64,000 nt of DNA, from the NCBI RefSeq assembly GCF_009729075.1, contig NZ_VTGY01000025.1, positions 124,001 to 188,000 on the forward strand. Direction: 5' to 3'. Positions 62,242-64,000 of the stretch are shown here, piece after piece. The notes beneath the pieces were generated by a model. It ran no database searches and was not told the DNA's origin. It saw nothing but the letters and a program-made list of their open reading frames with translations. A program made the position numbers and the translations under genes. Position 1 is the stretch's first letter; the number at the start of each line of letters is the position of its first letter. The DNA is from Mycolicibacterium sp. CBMA 226 (GTDB lineage Bacteria > Actinomycetota > Actinomycetes > Mycobacteriales > Mycobacteriaceae).

Positions 62242-63429
62242 ATGAGCCCCGTATACCTGGACCACGCCGCCACGACCCCGATGCAGCCCGCTGCCATCGA
62301 GGCGATGACTGCGGTCCTGGCGGCCGGCGGTAACGCGTCGTCGCTGCACACGTCGGGGCGGGTCGCGCGGCGCCGGATGGAGGAGGCCCGCGAGTCCCTG
62401 GCCCAGCAGCTGGGCGCCCGGCCCTCCGAGGTGATCTTCACCGCCGGCGGCACCGAGAGTGACAACCTCGCGGTCAAGGGCATCTTCTGGGCGCGCCGCG
62501 ACAGCTGCCCGGGACGCCGCCGGATCGTGACGTCACCGATCGAGCACCATGCGGTGCTCGACGCCGTCGAGTGGCTCGTCGAACACGAGGGCGCGGAGGT
62601 CACTTGGCTGCCCGTGGACGCCACCGGCGCCACCTCCGCCGAAGCCTTGCGCGAGATTCTCGAATGTCATGACGATGTCGCGCTGGTGAGCGTGATGTGG
62701 GCGAACAACGAGGTCGGCACCGTTCAGCCTGTCGCCGAATTGGCTGCCGTCGCAGCCGAATTCGGCGTACCTATGCACAGTGACGCAATCCAGGCGGTCG
62801 GCGCCGTGGCGGTCGGCTTCGCTACGAGCGGGCTGTCTGCCATGAGCGTGGCGGGGCACAAGTTCGGTGGTCCCACCGGGGTCGGTGCGTTGCTGCTGCG
62901 CCGCGACGTCGCGTGCGTACCGCTGCTGCACGGCGGCGGCCAGGAACGTGACGTGCGTTCGGGCACACCGGATGTCGCCGGAGTGGTGGCCATGGCTGCC
63001 GCGGCGCGCGTCGCGGTGGAGGGCCTCGACGCGTACCGGACCCGGATCGGCGCCCTGCGCGACCGTCTGGTCGACGGTGTGCTCTCCGGTATCGACGACG
63101 TCGTGCTCAACGGCGGCACGGGCGAGAACCGGCTTCCGGGCAACGCACACTTCACTTTTCGCGGCTGCGAGGGCGATGCCCTGCTGATGCTGCTGGATGC
63201 CAAGGGCGTCGAATGTTCGACGGGCTCGGCCTGCACGGCGGGTGTCGCGCAGCCGTCACACGTCCTGATCGCGATGGGCGCCGATCCGGCGAGCGCCCGC
63301 GGATCACTCCGATTTTCGTTGGGGCACACCAGTTCTGATGCCGACATCGATGCCGCGCTGGCCGTGTTGCCGGCCGCCGTCGAGCGGGCGCGTCAGGCCG
63401 CACTGGCCAGTGCCGGGTTGGGAAGGTAG
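62242..63429 (+). CDS. iscS: cysteine desulfurase
   Basis: A 395-residue class V aminotransferase-fold enzyme that takes sulfur from cysteine. '[19 protein letters not shown]' at the N terminus, '[12 protein letters not shown]'-like '[17 protein letters not shown]', the PLP lysine in '[18 protein letters not shown]' and the persulfide Cys in '[20 protein letters not shown]' (S-T-G-S-A-C) are all intact. M. tuberculosis IscS (Rv3025c, 393 residues) is followed by mnmA in the same way: the desulfurase feeds sulfur to tRNA thiolation and to Fe-S assembly. Confidence 0.96.
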   Translation: MSPVYLDHAATTPMQPAAIEAMTAVLAAGGNASSLHTSGRVARRRMEEARESLAQQLGARPSEVIFTAGGTESDNLAVKGIFWARRDSCPGRRRIVTSPIEHHAVLDAVEWLVEHEGAEVTWLPVDATGATSAEALREILECHDDVALVSVMWANNEVGTVQPVAELAAVAAEFGVPMHSDAIQAVGAVAVGFATSGLSAMSVAGHKFGGPTGVGALLLRRDVACVPLLHGGGQERDVRSGTPDVAGVVAMAAAARVAVEGLDAYRTRIGALRDRLVDGVLSGIDDVVLNGGTGENRLPGNAHFTFRGCEGDALLMLLDAKGVECSTGSACTAGVAQPSHVLIAMGADPASARGSLRFSLGHTSSDADIDAALAVLPAAVERARQAALASAGLGR

Positions 63430-63431
63430 TC

Positions 63432-64000
63432 ATGCGGGTTCTGGTAGCGATGAGCGGGGGAGTGGACTCCTCGGTGGCCGCGGCGCGCATGGTCGACGCC
63501 GGCCATGACGTGGTGGGCGTGCACCTGGCGCTGTCCACCGCGCCCGGCACTCTGCGCACCGGGTCGCGTGGTTGCTGCTCGAAGGAGGACGCCGGAGACG
63601 CCCGCCGGGTCGCGGACATCCTCGAAATCCCCTTCTACGTCTGGGATTTCGCGGACCGCTTCAAGGAGGACGTCATCGACGACTTCGTCGAGTCGTATGC
63701 CCGCGGCGAGACGCCCAACCCGTGCGTGCGCTGCAACGAGAAGATCAAATTCTCGGCGCTGTCGGCGCGCGCGCTGGCACTCGGCTTCGACGCCGTGGCG
63801 ACGGGGCACTACGCGCGGCTGGAGGACGGCCGGCTCCGTCGTGCGGTCGACGCCGACAAGGATCAGTCGTACGTGCTCGGTGTGCTGACGGCCGAACAAC
63901 TCAGCCACGCGCTGTTTCCGATCGGCGACACCCCCAAGCCGCAGATCCGGCAGGAAGCTGCCGAGCGCGGACTGGCGGTGGCGGACAAGCCGGACAGCCA
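63432..64000 (+). CDS. mnmA: tRNA-specific 2-thiouridylase, N-terminal part (3' end outside window)
   Basis: The first 189 residues of MnmA (TrmU), which thiolates U34 of Lys, Glu and Gln tRNAs. The ATP-pyrophosphatase loop is '[16 protein letters not shown]' (residues ~6-20). '[29 protein letters not shown]' (in part) is the usual tRNA-side segment, and the first catalytic cysteine is in '[18 protein letters not shown]'. 'ATGHYARL' and '[11 protein letters not shown]' follow. The second catalytic Cys would lie beyond the window. It starts 2 bp after the iscS stop, so sulfur donor and acceptor genes are coupled. Confidence 0.95.
   Translation, partial: MRVLVAMSGGVDSSVAAARMVDAGHDVVGVHLALSTAPGTLRTGSRGCCSKEDAGDARRVADILEIPFYVWDFADRFKEDVIDDFVESYARGETPNPCVRCNEKIKFSALSARALALGFDAVATGHYARLEDGRLRRAVDADKDQSYVLGVLTAEQLSHALFPIGDTPKPQIRQEAAERGLAVADKPDS

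Overview
The window is high-GC actinobacterial DNA, almost certainly from a rapidly growing Mycobacterium (Mycolicibacterium). The strongest evidence is gene order. From about 4.7 kb to the right edge it follows, in reverse numbering, the M. tuberculosis block Rv3050c to Rv3024c: TetR regulator, flavin monooxygenase, nrdF2, adhC, fecB, ctaD, serB2, an ABC ATPase, a NUDIX hydrolase, echA17, two methyltransferases, a TB22.2-like secreted protein, a PQQ-propeller lipoprotein, an acyltransferase, the GT4/GH57/methyltransferase trio, etfBA, two acyltransferases, iscS and mnmA. The M. tuberculosis comparison is from memory and was not searched.

Layout. 0-4.6 kb: end of a PucR-type regulator, a VOC protein, an exonuclease III, a DUF5997/LysR-like divergent pair and a geranylgeranyl-reductase-like flavoprotein. 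4.7-12.1 kb: the TetR-monooxygenase-nrdF2 group, three small exported or hypothetical proteins, an LLM monooxygenase and adhC. 12.3-25.1 kb: accessory block inserted between adhC and fecB. It holds YciI and TetR genes and then an apparent 11-gene operon with a dipeptide-type ABC importer, a cysteine hydrolase, an MBL hydrolase, an allantoinase-like amidohydrolase, a racemase, allantoicase, an HRI1-like protein and an IPNS-like oxygenase. Two identical palindromes flank the TetR/operon divergence. 25.1-47.4 kb: conserved core from fecB to etfBA, carrying two extra insertions: a MocR/YczE locus with a strong operator-like inverted repeat (29.6-32.4 kb) and a copper-type multicopper oxidase with a RicR-type box (40.0-41.6 kb). 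47.4-60.4 kb: second accessory block with a large LuxR-type ATPase regulator, an uncharacterised protein, two paralogous MBL hydrolases, a cupin, NmrA and SDR proteins, an orphan ECF sigma factor, a Baeyer-Villiger monooxygenase, an aldehyde dehydrogenase broken by an in-frame TAG, and an MDR alcohol dehydrogenase. 60.5-64.0 kb: conserved core again (acyltransferases, iscS, start of mnmA).

How the genes work together. The first accessory block reads as a self-contained uptake and breakdown route for allantoin-like ureides, probably repressed by its own TetR. The second looks like oxidation of a ketone, alcohol or aldehyde under a LuxR regulator and an ECF sigma factor. A related 23-29 bp element lies upstream of at least three of its genes. 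The core genes cover deoxyribonucleotide synthesis, respiration (ctaD, etfBA), serine synthesis, polymethylated glucan synthesis (GT4, GH57, methyltransferases) and sulfur transfer (iscS, mnmA).

No tRNA, rRNA, CRISPR array, insertion sequence or prophage gene was recognised. No gene-free stretch exceeds about 300 bases. Product calls rest on reading motifs and gene order, since no search could be run.
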